Shown here: positions 17,518-24,014 of the stretch, one piece after another
Position numbering within the stretch: the first letter of the stretch is position 1
How the letters are laid out: every line of letters begins with the position of its first letter
IMG/VR virus record: IMGVR_UViG_3300040759_000021
Location: 1-43,141 of that record
Reading direction: 5' to 3' (one strand)
Length of the DNA stretch: 43,141 bases
Origin: a virus
The notes under the pieces: model-generated
Databases searched by the model: none
Seen by the model: the letters and a program-made list of their open reading frames with translations, nothing else
What the model was told of the DNA's origin: nothing
Program-made: the position numbers and the translations under genes

Positions 17518-17839
17518 CGCTGAGTGTTTAAATGTCCTGGAACAGATCCACCGCGCGAAATTGAGCGCGGCCGAACACCACGAGCTCGAAATCCAACTCG
17601 AACTGATCGACGATCGAATTGGACGCGGCGAGGCTACGCCTGATGATTTCGCGAACCTCGCCGAGATCGAAAATGACCTTAAGAAAAAAGTCTATAAATC
17701 GGTCCTTGCAGTTTGCGGGAAATGTGGCGCGGAACTGAGAGCACACTGGTTAATTGCCGGAGTGTGCAACGGTTGCCGGAATCCGGAATCGGTAGTAACC
17801 GCCGTAGTCGACGACGACCAGATGGGATGGGTTTTATGA
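17510..17839 (+). CDS. Zinc-ribbon early protein
   Basis: A 109-residue protein from GTG 17510, preceded by a perfect AAGGAGGTG site. Residues 1-65 are helical (ECLNVLEQIHRAKLSAAEHHELEIQLELID). The C-terminal half holds CGKCGAEL...CNGCR, a four-Cys zinc ribbon. It probably binds nucleic acid or a host protein; the family is not recognised. Confidence 0.78.
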   Translation: MYSAECLNVLEQIHRAKLSAAEHHELEIQLELIDDRIGRGEATPDDFANLAEIENDLKKKVYKSVLAVCGKCGAELRAHWLIAGVCNGCRNPESVVTAVVDDDQMGWVL

Positions 17840-18012
17840 GCGAACCGAATATAGATCCTCCCGAAATCAAAATGTATTTCGCCCACTGTTACTACTGCGA
17901 TGAGTGGGACGGCGAACACCAGGAAAACATCGATAACGTCGAAAAGCCTGACGAATGTCCAAAATGCGGGTGGACAGATCTGATTATTTCCAGCGATTAT
18001 TTTGCGAGGTAA
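17836..18012 (+). CDS. Small zinc-ribbon protein, 58 residues
   Basis: The start is ATG 17836 by ATGA overlap with the previous stop. It has two Cys pairs, HCYYCDEW and CPKCGW, forming a zinc ribbon with an acidic linker. Small proteins of this kind are common in phage early blocks; no specific role is known. Confidence 0.75.
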   Translation: MSEPNIDPPEIKMYFAHCYYCDEWDGEHQENIDNVEKPDECPKCGWTDLIISSDYFAR

Positions 18013-18014
18013 AA

Positions 18015-18449
18015 ATGGGAAAAAATATTATAAAAGATGAACATATTCAAATCATCATTGAAAAATATGTAAAAGAAAACATGGTCGCGCGTGACGTTGC
18101 GCGATGGGTGATTAAAAACCTTTATCCAGAATATAAAGGTGGACGCTATCTAATGGCTCAAGCGATTAGGAGGATTTTGAAAAAAAACGGTATACCCCTT
18201 AAAACCAGATCAGAAGCATCAAAAATCACGCACGCAAGGGATTCAACATCTTATCAGATTTGGAAAGATGGTAGAAAAATAAAATCTTGCAGGACTCGCT
18301 ACATGGCAGAATGCATCATTGGGTATCAACAAGATGAGCCTGAATCATATGAGATAAGAAAAGTAGACCGCAAAAAAATTGTAAAACAAAAATCGCGAAT
18401 TTGCACCGATTGTGGGCGCCCAACGATGAGACCCCTGATGCAAAAATAA
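18015..18449 (+). CDS. HTH-like early protein with C-terminal CxxC
   Basis: A 144-residue protein. ATG 18015 is chosen for the GAGGT site in front. Residues 10-60 (IIIEKYVKENMVARDVARWVIKNLYPEYKGGRYLMAQAIRRILKKNGI) look like a helix-turn-helix of the kind used by intron-homing and regulator proteins. The end has CTDCGRPT, half a zinc ribbon. It could be a DNA-binding regulator; this is inference. Confidence 0.72.
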   Translation: MGKNIIKDEHIQIIIEKYVKENMVARDVARWVIKNLYPEYKGGRYLMAQAIRRILKKNGIPLKTRSEASKITHARDSTSYQIWKDGRKIKSCRTRYMAECIIGYQQDEPESYEIRKVDRKKIVKQKSRICTDCGRPTMRPLMQK

Positions 18450-18499
18450 TTTAACTGGACATATTGACGTGCTTACGCCGCGCTGGTAGATGTGTTCAC

Positions 18500-18817
18500 A
18501 TGGAAAAAAATAAAAGGTACCAAAAAAAGCACATAGCCGCAATCACATCAGTAATCAAAAACTACGGGCACATTACGCACGCGTTAATTGCCGACGAACT
18601 CAATTCGAAAGGCATTTTAAACGCCCAGGGTGAGCCGTTCACTACAGCGAACGTTCAATCGTTCATATATACGCATATGCGGAGAACCAGAAAAACCGTA
18701 AATAAGGGCGAAACTGCAATCGGCCGCCACGACGTCGACATGATTTTAAACATCATCGCCGATAAGTCGATGACTCCAGAAAAAATGATCAAAATGATTC
18801 GGGCGTACGTCGAATGA
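18500..18817 (+). CDS. Recombinase-type HTH protein
   Basis: A 105-residue protein from ATG 18500. The segment HALIADELNSKGILNAQGEPFTTANVQSFIY resembles the DNA-binding domain that follows the catalytic part in large serine recombinases (ELNxxGI...G..wt...V..il). There is no catalytic serine domain, so it is a stand-alone DNA-binding protein and probably a regulator. An AACTGGA string (18453-18459) in the gap before it resembles the XRE operator motif. Confidence 0.72.
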   Translation: MEKNKRYQKKHIAAITSVIKNYGHITHALIADELNSKGILNAQGEPFTTANVQSFIYTHMRRTRKTVNKGETAIGRHDVDMILNIIADKSMTPEKMIKMIRAYVE

Positions 18818-18990
18818 AAGAATACATCGAAAAAATGCTGGCACATCCTGACGTTAACCGCGCGTGGCAAGCGTATATCCGCGTGCAACCGAGAGACATG
18901 CTTACGCCCGACATTTTTAATTTGCGGTGCGAATTGTGGGAACGGTATTGCACGCTCCGCGATCGGTTTTTGAAAGGGGAAATTGAATAA
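18814..18990 (+). CDS. Small early protein, 58 residues
   Basis: ATG 18814 overlaps the previous stop (ATGA). It is helical with two Cys and several Trp/Tyr (AWQAYIRVQPRDM, LRCELWERYCTLRDRF). No family recognised. Support comes from the overlap at both ends (TAATG with the next gene). Confidence 0.68.
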   Translation: MKEYIEKMLAHPDVNRAWQAYIRVQPRDMLTPDIFNLRCELWERYCTLRDRFLKGEIE

Positions 18991-19160
18991 TGGAAGCGCT
19001 AGAGATAACTCCTGTATCGAATGGATTTTTAGTTAAAGCGAGACCGCCTCAAGGTGTGAACGGATTAGATTTTTCGACAACCACATTCGTTGCTGAAAGT
19101 GTCGAATCACTCGTCGAGAACATCAAAAAGTTCTATCAAAAAGAAGTAAGGATAAAATGA
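18990..19160 (+). CDS. Small early protein, 56 residues
   Basis: The start is coupled to the previous stop (TAATG) and the stop overlaps the next ATG. MEALEITPVSNGFLVKARPPQG...FVAESVESLVENIKKFY has the beta-hairpin plus helix outline of many small phage proteins of unknown role. Confidence 0.68.
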   Translation: MEALEITPVSNGFLVKARPPQGVNGLDFSTTTFVAESVESLVENIKKFYQKEVRIK

Positions 19161-19309
19161 AGTTTATTTTTTTATTTTTGATTCTTGCGGGATGCACAGA
19201 TGAGCCCTCTCACGAGCAGCAGTATAAAAACATGATTTACAACTGCATGTCATCCTGCGCGAAGGGCATGCAGTCTTTTGACGAATATAAAGGATGTGTG
19301 TGCAAATGA
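19157..19309 (+). CDS. Small lipoprotein, 50 residues
   Basis: ATG 19157 overlaps the previous stop. MKFIFLFLILAGC is a short signal peptide with a lipobox (LAGC), so Cys13 would be lipidated. The mature part is about 38 residues and has four more Cys (NCMSSC...CVC), probably two disulfides. A small early lipoprotein of this kind would sit in the bacterial envelope; known phage examples block receptors or superinfecting DNA. That role is inferred here. Confidence 0.75.
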   Translation: MKFIFLFLILAGCTDEPSHEQQYKNMIYNCMSSCAKGMQSFDEYKGCVCK

Positions 19310-19515
19310 TCGCCTACCAAGTTCCGTATGCCATTCACCAAGATTAAATCCACGTCATCGGCGAATCGCACGCTGCAACCGGAGATCTAATTTATAGCAA
19401 CAAGCCCACTCCCAGATTTGAAACAGCCAAACCCGGGCAAGTCATGGTGTGGGATTTCAAGAATAACACTGGCAAATGGATGGATTTGAAAGACGTATGC
19501 AAGGATAAAAAATGA
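19306..19515 (+). pseudogene. Small gene broken by one in-frame TAA
   Basis: ATG 19306 overlaps the previous stop, and the frame ends at TGA 19513-19515, which overlaps the ATG of the next gene. The frame would give 69 residues, but a TAA stands at codon 14 (19345-19347). The part after it (IHVIGESHAATGDLIYSNKP...WDFKNNTGKWMDLKDVCKD) reads as normal protein. It is either a recent nonsense mutation, a sequencing error or a read-through site. No good restart codon follows the TAA. Confidence 0.65.
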
Positions 19516-20156
19516 GAACGATTGACCCACAAGAACTGAAAAATATCCTAGAGAAGCACCGCAAATGGGCGATGAACGAGTCTGATGGCGAACGTGCGAA
19601 CCTGAGCTATGCGGACCTGAGCGGTGCGAACCTGAGCTATGCGGACCTGAGCTATGCGGACCTGAGCGGTGCGAACCTGAGCGGTGCGAACCTGAGCTAT
19701 GCGAACCTGAGCGGTGCGAACCTGAGCGGTGCGAACCTGCGCGGTGCGAACCTGAGCGGTGCGAACCTGAGCTATGCGGACCTGCGCGGTGCGAACCTGA
19801 GCGGTGCGAACCTGAAAGACATCATCGAAGATTTTTATAAAGTGCTGGACGCCGCGAAATCCGAAGTGCCTGAACTTTATAAATTTATCTGGGATGGGAA
19901 GATCAGCGGGACTGTTTACAAAGGCGAATGCGCTTGCCTTGTTGGATCGATCGCTAATATTCGCAAACAGGACTATGAGCACCTCACTGGAATAAAACCT
20001 GATTCTGATAGGCTAGCAGAAAAATGGTTCCTAGGTATTTCTGAAGGCGACATGCCCCACAACTCAGAGGTTTCAAAACTCACTGCTGAATGGATGGAGA
20101 AGTACATGGAAACGAACGGGATCGTAATTCCGAAACGAACGGTGGTTTGGTCATGA
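19512..20156 (+). CDS. Pentapeptide-repeat protein
   Basis: A 214-residue protein whose ATG overlaps the end of the broken gene. Residues 29-103 are 15 units of A(N/D)Lxx, which fold as a right-handed quadrilateral beta helix. Some pentapeptide proteins mimic DNA and act on gyrase. The C-terminal domain ([25 protein letters not shown]...[15 protein letters not shown]) recurs in other phage proteins that carry such repeats. The repeat DNA is nearly identical from unit to unit. The role is unknown. Confidence 0.85.
   Translation: MRTIDPQELKNILEKHRKWAMNESDGERANLSYADLSGANLSYADLSYADLSGANLSGANLSYANLSGANLSGANLRGANLSGANLSYADLRGANLSGANLKDIIEDFYKVLDAAKSEVPELYKFIWDGKISGTVYKGECACLVGSIANIRKQDYEHLTGIKPDSDRLAEKWFLGISEGDMPHNSEVSKLTAEWMEKYMETNGIVIPKRTVVWS
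19596..19820 (+). repeat. 15-bp tandem repeat array in the pentapeptide gene
   Basis: Fifteen head-to-tail 15-bp units, mostly GCGAACCTGAGCGGT with a few fixed variants (GAC for AAC, TAT for GGT, CGC for AGC). Such low divergence shows recent expansion or gene-conversion-like exchange. Confidence 0.9.
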
Positions 20157-20455
20157 GCCTCCATCAAAAACTCGATGAGCTGGAAAAATTGGCGAAGGCG
20201 GCGCGAGAAAACGAAAATAAAAAGGTATGCGTCGAATGCGAATTTAATTTCATAGACTTTCGACATGCTTATGGATGCTCTAAACCTGAGATTGAATTTA
20301 AATTAAGGACAAATCCCGAAACCACGCTCGAATTGATTTCAGCGCTGCGGAAGGCTATTGGCACCCTTGAAAATGTTTTGCATTCGTCTCTCATTCGAGA
20401 ACGAGAATATATTAACAACGATATCCGCTCCACGCTCAAGGAAATAAATTCGTAA
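20153..20455 (+). CDS. Early protein, 100 residues, unknown
   Basis: ATG 20153 overlaps the pentapeptide gene stop (ATGA). It has an N-terminal helix ([21 protein letters not shown]), a CVEC pair and a C-terminal helix ([20 protein letters not shown]). This outline is common among phage early proteins of unknown role. Confidence 0.75.
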   Translation: MSLHQKLDELEKLAKAARENENKKVCVECEFNFIDFRHAYGCSKPEIEFKLRTNPETTLELISALRKAIGTLENVLHSSLIREREYINNDIRSTLKEINS

Positions 20456-20475
20456 ATAAAAAGAAGGAAAATAAA

Positions 20476-20805
20476 ATGGAAATCGATAACCTGACAGTAA
20501 AAGAAATCAAGCACATTCAATCGCTTTTAAAAGGAAGTGGAGAAACACACCCGTATCAAGTTGGCAAAAATTACTTTATTCGAACAGTGACTCATCACTA
20601 TACAGGCAGACTCGTAAAAGTCACTTCCAAAGAACTCATTCTCGAAGACGCCGCATGGATTGCCGATGATGGCCGTTTCATGAACGCTTTAAAAGAAGGC
20701 AAGCTTAACGAAGTTGAACCGTTTCAAGACGATGTAGTGATCGGACGTGGTGCGATCATCGATGCCACAATTTGGCGTCATGAACTCCCAAGGACTCAAA
20801 AATGA
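20476..20805 (+). CDS. Conserved phage protein, 109 residues
   Basis: It has a good AGAAGGA site. The pattern HPYQVGKNYFIRTVTHHYTGRLV...ELILEDAAWIADDGRFMNAL...GRGAIIDATIWRHELPR is one I recognise as recurring in many phages without a known role. Its stop overlaps the ATG of the repeat gene that follows. Confidence 0.82.
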   Translation: MEIDNLTVKEIKHIQSLLKGSGETHPYQVGKNYFIRTVTHHYTGRLVKVTSKELILEDAAWIADDGRFMNALKEGKLNEVEPFQDDVVIGRGAIIDATIWRHELPRTQK

Positions 20806-21023
20806 ATCAAGCGGTGATGCGAGAAGGTTTTAACTGGTCGTGGTCGAGATCGGGGTCGGGGTCGAGGTCGGGATCGGGGTCGAGATCGGGATCGGGGTCG
20901 AGATCGGGGTCGAGATCGGGGTCGGGGTCGTGGTCGGGGTCGTGGTCGAGGTCGTGGTCGAGATCGGGGTCGGGGTCGTGGTCGAGATCGGGGTCGGGAT
21001 CGGGGTCGGGATCGGGGTCGTGA
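20802..21023 (+). CDS. Ser-Gly/Ser-Arg repeat protein
   Basis: A 73-residue frame that starts with ATGA overlap to the gene before it, which argues that it is translated. After 11 residues (MNQAVMREGFN) come 31 units of X-Ser, where X is Gly, Arg or Trp and Ser is always TCG. The product would be fully disordered. Small Gly/Ser/Tyr repeat genes are, from memory, found next to this neighbour in other phages. The same DNA is open in other frames and on the other strand, so the product is not certain. Confidence 0.6.
   Translation: MNQAVMREGFNWSWSRSGSGSRSGSGSRSGSGSRSGSRSGSGSWSGSWSRSWSRSGSGSWSRSGSGSGSGSGS
20835..21020. repeat. 31-unit hexanucleotide array, G-quadruplex-prone
   Basis: Thirty-one 6-bp units of the form NGRTCG or NGGTCG. 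The plus strand is G-rich; at 20990-21017 five G-runs are parted by 2-3 nt loops, a classic quadruplex pattern. The varying bases are the first (G/A/T) and third (G/A) of the non-serine codon. Confidence 0.9.
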
Positions 21024-21050
21024 CACGCTTAAGAAAATCGGGGTGAGAGA

Positions 21051-21311
21051 ATGAAATACAGAAAAAAGCCAGTAGTGATTGAAGCATATTGTTATCAAGC
21101 TAATCTTGGAAATAATCGATTACTGAACTGGTTAGCCCAGCAAGAAGCGAATATAAAAGAGTGGGTATTCCACGATGGAGAAATCACCATTCCAACTCTC
21201 GAGGGGAAAATGAAAGCAGTCGATGGGGACTGGATTATTCGCGGAGTTAAAGGCGAATTTTATCCGTGCAAGCCCGATATTTTTGAAGCTACTTACGAGG
21301 AAGTAAAATGA
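21051..21311 (+). CDS. Conserved phage protein (MKYRKKPVVIEA type), 86 residues
   Basis: The start MKYRKKPVVIEAYCYQ and the end TLEGKMKAVDGDWIIRGVKGEFYPCKPDIFEATYEEV define a very common small phage protein of unknown role, with a likely single beta domain. Its stop overlaps the methyltransferase ATG. Confidence 0.88.
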   Translation: MKYRKKPVVIEAYCYQANLGNNRLLNWLAQQEANIKEWVFHDGEITIPTLEGKMKAVDGDWIIRGVKGEFYPCKPDIFEATYEEVK

Positions 21312-21781
21312 AAACGATATTGGATGCTTATTGTAGCTCACGCATGTTTTGGTTTAATAAAAACCACCCTAGCGTTGTATTCATGGATATCAGGAAAACA
21401 GAAAAAATTAAAGCGTGTGACGGAAGAACGATTCATGTTAATCCAGACATCGTTGCCGACTTCAGAAACATTCCATTTCCTGCTCAAACATTCTATCACG
21501 TCATTTTTGATCCTCCGCACTTGCGCGGTGCTGGCAAGAATGGATGGATGGCTCAGAAGTACGGCGCACTCGGATCCGATTGGAGAGAAGTCATATCCGA
21601 AGGCTTTCATGAATGTATGCGCGTTTTGAAGCCTTACGGAACGCTCATTTTTAAATGGAACGAGCACTCAATAAAGGTCTCAGAGGTGATCAAGGTAATC
21701 GGCGTTGAGCCCTTGTATGGGCACCGCACGCTTCAGTCTTCAAAAACTATCTGGATGGCGTTTTTAAAGGAACCAAAATGA
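21308..21781 (+). CDS. SAM-dependent methyltransferase (DPPH type)
   Basis: A 157-residue protein. LDAYCSSRMFWF is the degenerate SAM-binding loop, VFMDIR the acidic residue after strand 2, and FDPPHL (DPPH at residues 68-71) the catalytic motif, followed by VLKPYGTLIFKWNE. The family is common in phages and short for a DNA methyltransferase, with no target-recognition domain. The substrate could be DNA, RNA or protein; no restriction partner lies nearby. It overlaps both neighbours by 4 nt. Confidence 0.85.
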   Translation: MKTILDAYCSSRMFWFNKNHPSVVFMDIRKTEKIKACDGRTIHVNPDIVADFRNIPFPAQTFYHVIFDPPHLRGAGKNGWMAQKYGALGSDWREVISEGFHECMRVLKPYGTLIFKWNEHSIKVSEVIKVIGVEPLYGHRTLQSSKTIWMAFLKEPK

Positions 21782-22044
21782 CCGCGAATAAAAAGCCGAG
21801 AGAAGGATACGTGACTTGGATGCAGATACATCCAAATATTGAAGAAGCCGAATCGTGGGTACCAAAATCTGAACATGAAGATTTATTATTTGTACGCGAA
21901 GTCCTCCCCGGCGAAATCACGGATACGATAAGACTGGATTGGGTTTTGCGACACGGCCCGAAAGTTATTCTCGGTGAGTGGGAATATCTATTCGACGAGC
22001 GCGACGATATCGACTCCGCAATGAAAGAAGGTTCGGATGAGTGA
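21778..22044 (+). CDS. Early protein, 88 residues, unknown
   Basis: ATG overlaps the methyltransferase stop. It is acidic and rich in Trp and Glu, with VREVLPGEITDTIRLDWVL in the middle. It overlaps the next gene by 8 nt. No family recognised. Confidence 0.75.
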   Translation: MTANKKPREGYVTWMQIHPNIEEAESWVPKSEHEDLLFVREVLPGEITDTIRLDWVLRHGPKVILGEWEYLFDERDDIDSAMKEGSDE

Positions 22045-22300
22045 GCCACGGGAGTTTTGGATTAAACAGGGATATCGCGGAGAACGTAGCGGCACCGCAT
22101 ATCCTGCCGATATTCGAGAGACTGAAACTTACGGTTTTATTCACGTACGAGAGATATCTCCCGCGCCGACCGACGCCGAGATTGAGCATCTAATTTTAGA
22201 GGCGTGCGGATCTCACGACAAATCTTGGACATATGAAACATTCAGAGACGGCGCCCGCTTCGGCATCGAACTGATGAGGAAACACTATGAAGGAAAATAA
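22037..22300 (+). CDS. Early protein, 87 residues, unknown
   Basis: This overlaps both neighbours. YGFIHVREISPAPTDAEIEHLILEACG is followed by a C-terminal helix, FRDGARFGIELMRKHY, of a kind often seen in short phage proteins that carry several small modules. No function known. Confidence 0.75.
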   Translation: MSEPREFWIKQGYRGERSGTAYPADIRETETYGFIHVREISPAPTDAEIEHLILEACGSHDKSWTYETFRDGARFGIELMRKHYEGK

Positions 22301-22607
22301 GAAAAAGATTAAAAAAGCGGCGGTACAGCACGCGAATATTGTTTCTGATCCAGAATGGGAAGATTTCCACGGGCGAGAATTATCTTATAGGCTTGGCGCT
22401 TATTATGGTTTCTCCCTCGCCGCCGAACGCGAAGAGCAAATCAGGGCGGAGGCGTGGAATTCCGTTATCGATTTTTTAATGCATAATGCCGGTAATTATT
22501 GCACATGCGGACCAAACGACGATGGGTTGTGGTGCGATAAACACGCTCAAACTTTTGCGGCGGTTATTTTAAAAGATGAAGCCGAGCGCAGAGGAATAAA
22601 TTTATGA
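22287..22607 (+). CDS. Early protein with Cys/His cluster, 106 residues
   Basis: It starts inside the previous gene (14-nt overlap). After a basic N-terminus it has a helical middle (LAAEREEQIRAEAWNSVIDFLMHN) and a possible metal site CTCGPNDDGLWCDKH. No family recognised. Confidence 0.73.
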   Translation: MKENKKKIKKAAVQHANIVSDPEWEDFHGRELSYRLGAYYGFSLAAEREEQIRAEAWNSVIDFLMHNAGNYCTCGPNDDGLWCDKHAQTFAAVILKDEAERRGINL

Positions 22608-22744
22608 CCCTCCTTCAACTCATCGAATTCGGCTCAATTTTTTTCGTCTCCTGTTCACTATTGATAAACTTCATCATAGTGATATGGTGGGGTCATGCAC
22701 ACGCCTCGGGGGACTCTGAACAGGGATCAAGAAGCATTCGGTAA
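22604..22744 (+). CDS. Small membrane protein, 46 residues
   Basis: ATG overlaps the previous stop (ATGA). Residues 9-29 (FGSIFFVSCSLLINFIIVIWW) are one clear membrane helix with a short polar tail. It could act on the host envelope or be a holin-like peptide, but it lies in the early block, so that is open. Confidence 0.65.
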   Translation: MTLLQLIEFGSIFFVSCSLLINFIIVIWWGHAHASGDSEQGSRSIR

Positions 22745-22748
22745 TATC

Positions 22749-22904
22749 ATGGGATCTCAGGAAAAACGAAAACGCAAAATCGCTCACTGTACGTCCCTAA
22801 AGTGCGCTGGCGCATACGCCAAGAAAGTAATCAAACGCGTTCCGCAAACCCATAAAGGCGATTGCCCTGACTGCGGAGCTGCGCTATTCTGGAAAACGGA
22901 ATGA
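22749..22904 (+). CDS. Small zinc-ribbon protein, 51 residues
   Basis: ATG 22749 is chosen as the start closest to the previous stop; a frame from 22695 would overlap the membrane peptide by 50 nt. A basic N-terminus (SQEKRKRKIAH) is followed by CTSLKC and CPDCGAALFW, a zinc ribbon. Confidence 0.72.
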   Translation: MGSQEKRKRKIAHCTSLKCAGAYAKKVIKRVPQTHKGDCPDCGAALFWKTE

Positions 22905-23125
22905 GTCTACCTCCGAATCCTACTTCATGCTGGGTCACCGTAAATTATGCCGAGCTAACGGTCGTCCCGCAATATTGGAACATTGATTTCAGATTCTACC
23001 CAACGCCCGAACAATACGAATCAGTGCGCGGAAACGAAGGCTATTGGCTATGCCAAATCGATCCCGAATGTCCGCAAAACATAAAGTTTATTGAAAAACA
23101 ATCTGACCAGGATTGGGCAGGATAA
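22901..23125 (+). CDS. Early protein, 74 residues, unknown
   Basis: ATGA overlap with the previous stop. It is Pro/Trp/Tyr-rich (CWVTVNYAELTVVPQYWNIDFRFYPTPEQY) with three Cys. No family recognised. Confidence 0.72.
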   Translation: MSLPPNPTSCWVTVNYAELTVVPQYWNIDFRFYPTPEQYESVRGNEGYWLCQIDPECPQNIKFIEKQSDQDWAG

Positions 23126-23129
23126 AACC

Positions 23130-23342
23130 ATGGATAAATCAGATGCCCGCGATTATATTTTTCCGATTTCTCAACTCATTGCGGGATGCCAAAAAAATCC
23201 TGCGGCGCTTATCGCGTTACCTGCGCACCAGCTCAAAGAAATGATCGAAAGTGCGCAGTGGTTAATCAAATGTTCGAGCCGGGAATCACCTTCCGTTACG
23301 CGAGCGAAAATGGCATTCCACGACATCAAAAAGGCGGAATAA
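23130..23342 (+). CDS. Early protein, 70 residues, unknown
   Basis: ATG 23130 lies 4 nt after the previous stop; an earlier ATG at 23091 would overlap by 35 nt. It is helical (SQLIAGCQKNPAALIALPAHQLKEMIESAQWLIKC). No family recognised. Confidence 0.7.
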   Translation: MDKSDARDYIFPISQLIAGCQKNPAALIALPAHQLKEMIESAQWLIKCSSRESPSVTRAKMAFHDIKKAE

Positions 23343-23347
23343 CACCC

Positions 23348-23482
23348 ATGGTCGATTTTGTCGCAATTGAACTAGAACGCCGAAGATTCCGCCAAAAATG
23401 GCTCAATATTGGCTGGGCGCTCGTGATGTTCGTATTCGTTTCAATGCTCATTTATGGAGTTTTCTTGATTTTGAGCGAGTAG
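23348..23482 (+). CDS. Small membrane protein, 44 residues
   Basis: It starts 5 nt after the previous stop. A short charged head (ELERRRFRQKW) is followed by a strong membrane helix (IGWALVMFVFVSMLIYGVFLIL). The topology is probably N-terminus in the cytoplasm. Role unknown. Confidence 0.68.
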   Translation: MVDFVAIELERRRFRQKWLNIGWALVMFVFVSMLIYGVFLILSE

Positions 23483-23483
23483 A

Positions 23484-23497
23484 AATTAAACTGGATT
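23484..23497 (+). promoter_or_regulatory. Operator-like motif before the gene at 23499
   Basis: AATTAAACTGGATT matches 13 of 14 bases of the minus-strand motif at 14083-14096 in front of the XRE gene. It takes the place of the ribosome site of the next gene, so a bound protein could block transcription or initiation. Confidence 0.45.
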
Positions 23498-23498
23498 C

Positions 23499-23693
23499 AT
23501 GGCTAAGTCTATGAAATTAGGTCACGGTGGTCGTTTTGCAGCTCTTAAACACGAACTCAGCGGGAAAGTCCATAATCCTGGAGCGGTGGCCGCTGCAGCG
23601 GGTTTTAAAAAGTACGGAAAAGAAAAAATGGAAAAATGGGCGGCAGAAGGCAAACATCGCGCAGCCGTGAAACGCCATAAACGAGTCGGCTAA
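23499..23693 (+). CDS. Small basic protein, 64 residues
   Basis: MAKSMKLGHGGRFAALKHEL...GAVAAAAGFKKYGKEKMEKWAAEGKHRA is a short, strongly basic protein type found in many phages; charge suggests nucleic-acid binding. No usual ribosome site is visible; an operator-like motif occupies that place. Confidence 0.78.
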   Translation: MAKSMKLGHGGRFAALKHELSGKVHNPGAVAAAAGFKKYGKEKMEKWAAEGKHRAAVKRHKRVG

Positions 23694-23906
23694 ATGACCG
23701 AACCCCAAATTAAATCCGCCGTCGAATTCACCGCCGAATCAGGCAGTCGAACTCATGCCATGGCGATCCTTAAAATCAACGATAAGGGTGAAGTCGAAAC
23801 CCACTTCACAGGCTCGCTCCCGGCGTTTTGCTACATGAAAGATATTTTCGAGAACTACATTCAGCGCCACTTGACGGATAACTTCAAACCGCCAAAAGAT
23901 CTTTGA
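23694..23906 (+). CDS. Last gene of the early block, 70 residues, unknown
   Basis: ATG directly follows the previous TAA. It is a beta-rich half (THAMAILKINDKGEVETHFTGSLPAFCY) plus a C-terminal helix. No family recognised. It ends the rightward block; a convergent gap follows. Confidence 0.74.
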   Translation: MTEPQIKSAVEFTAESGSRTHAMAILKINDKGEVETHFTGSLPAFCYMKDIFENYIQRHLTDNFKPPKDL

Positions 23907-23975
23907 TTTTTAAACTAATATAAGATATAATATAAAAGCCTCTCGTCCAGCGATTATACTTCGTCCAGGGCGATG

Positions 23976-24012
23976 CTCATGGAATTTCGGCCCGAATATC
24001 TGGGTCCATGAG
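23976..24012. terminator. Stem-loop between convergent blocks
   Basis: CTCATGGA (23976-23983) pairs with TCCATGAG (24005-24012), and the loop holds a second small stem TTCGG/CCGAA. It lies exactly where rightward and leftward transcription meet. No T-run follows on either strand, so it is not a standard intrinsic terminator. Confidence 0.45.
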
Positions 24013-24014
24013 GT

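Noticed and set aside
18500-18817. Serine recombinase/integrase
   Set aside because: Only the DNA-binding-like segment is present; there is no catalytic domain, and no attachment site is seen.
19548-19982. Minus-strand frame over the pentapeptide repeats
   Set aside because: It is a repeat-caused shadow (VRTAQ units) opposite a well-supported gene.
19596-21020. CRISPR-like array
   Set aside because: Both arrays here are coding tandem repeats without spacers.
20796-21098. Minus-strand Arg-Pro repeat frame over the hexanucleotide array
   Set aside because: Any stop-free hexamer repeat is open in several frames; only the plus-strand frame at 20802 is coupled to a neighbour gene.
16527-23906. 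Alternative genetic code in the early block because of the internal TAA at 19345
   Set aside because: Neighbouring genes use TAA, TAG and TGA as normal stops, often in overlaps with the next start, so a general recoding is excluded.
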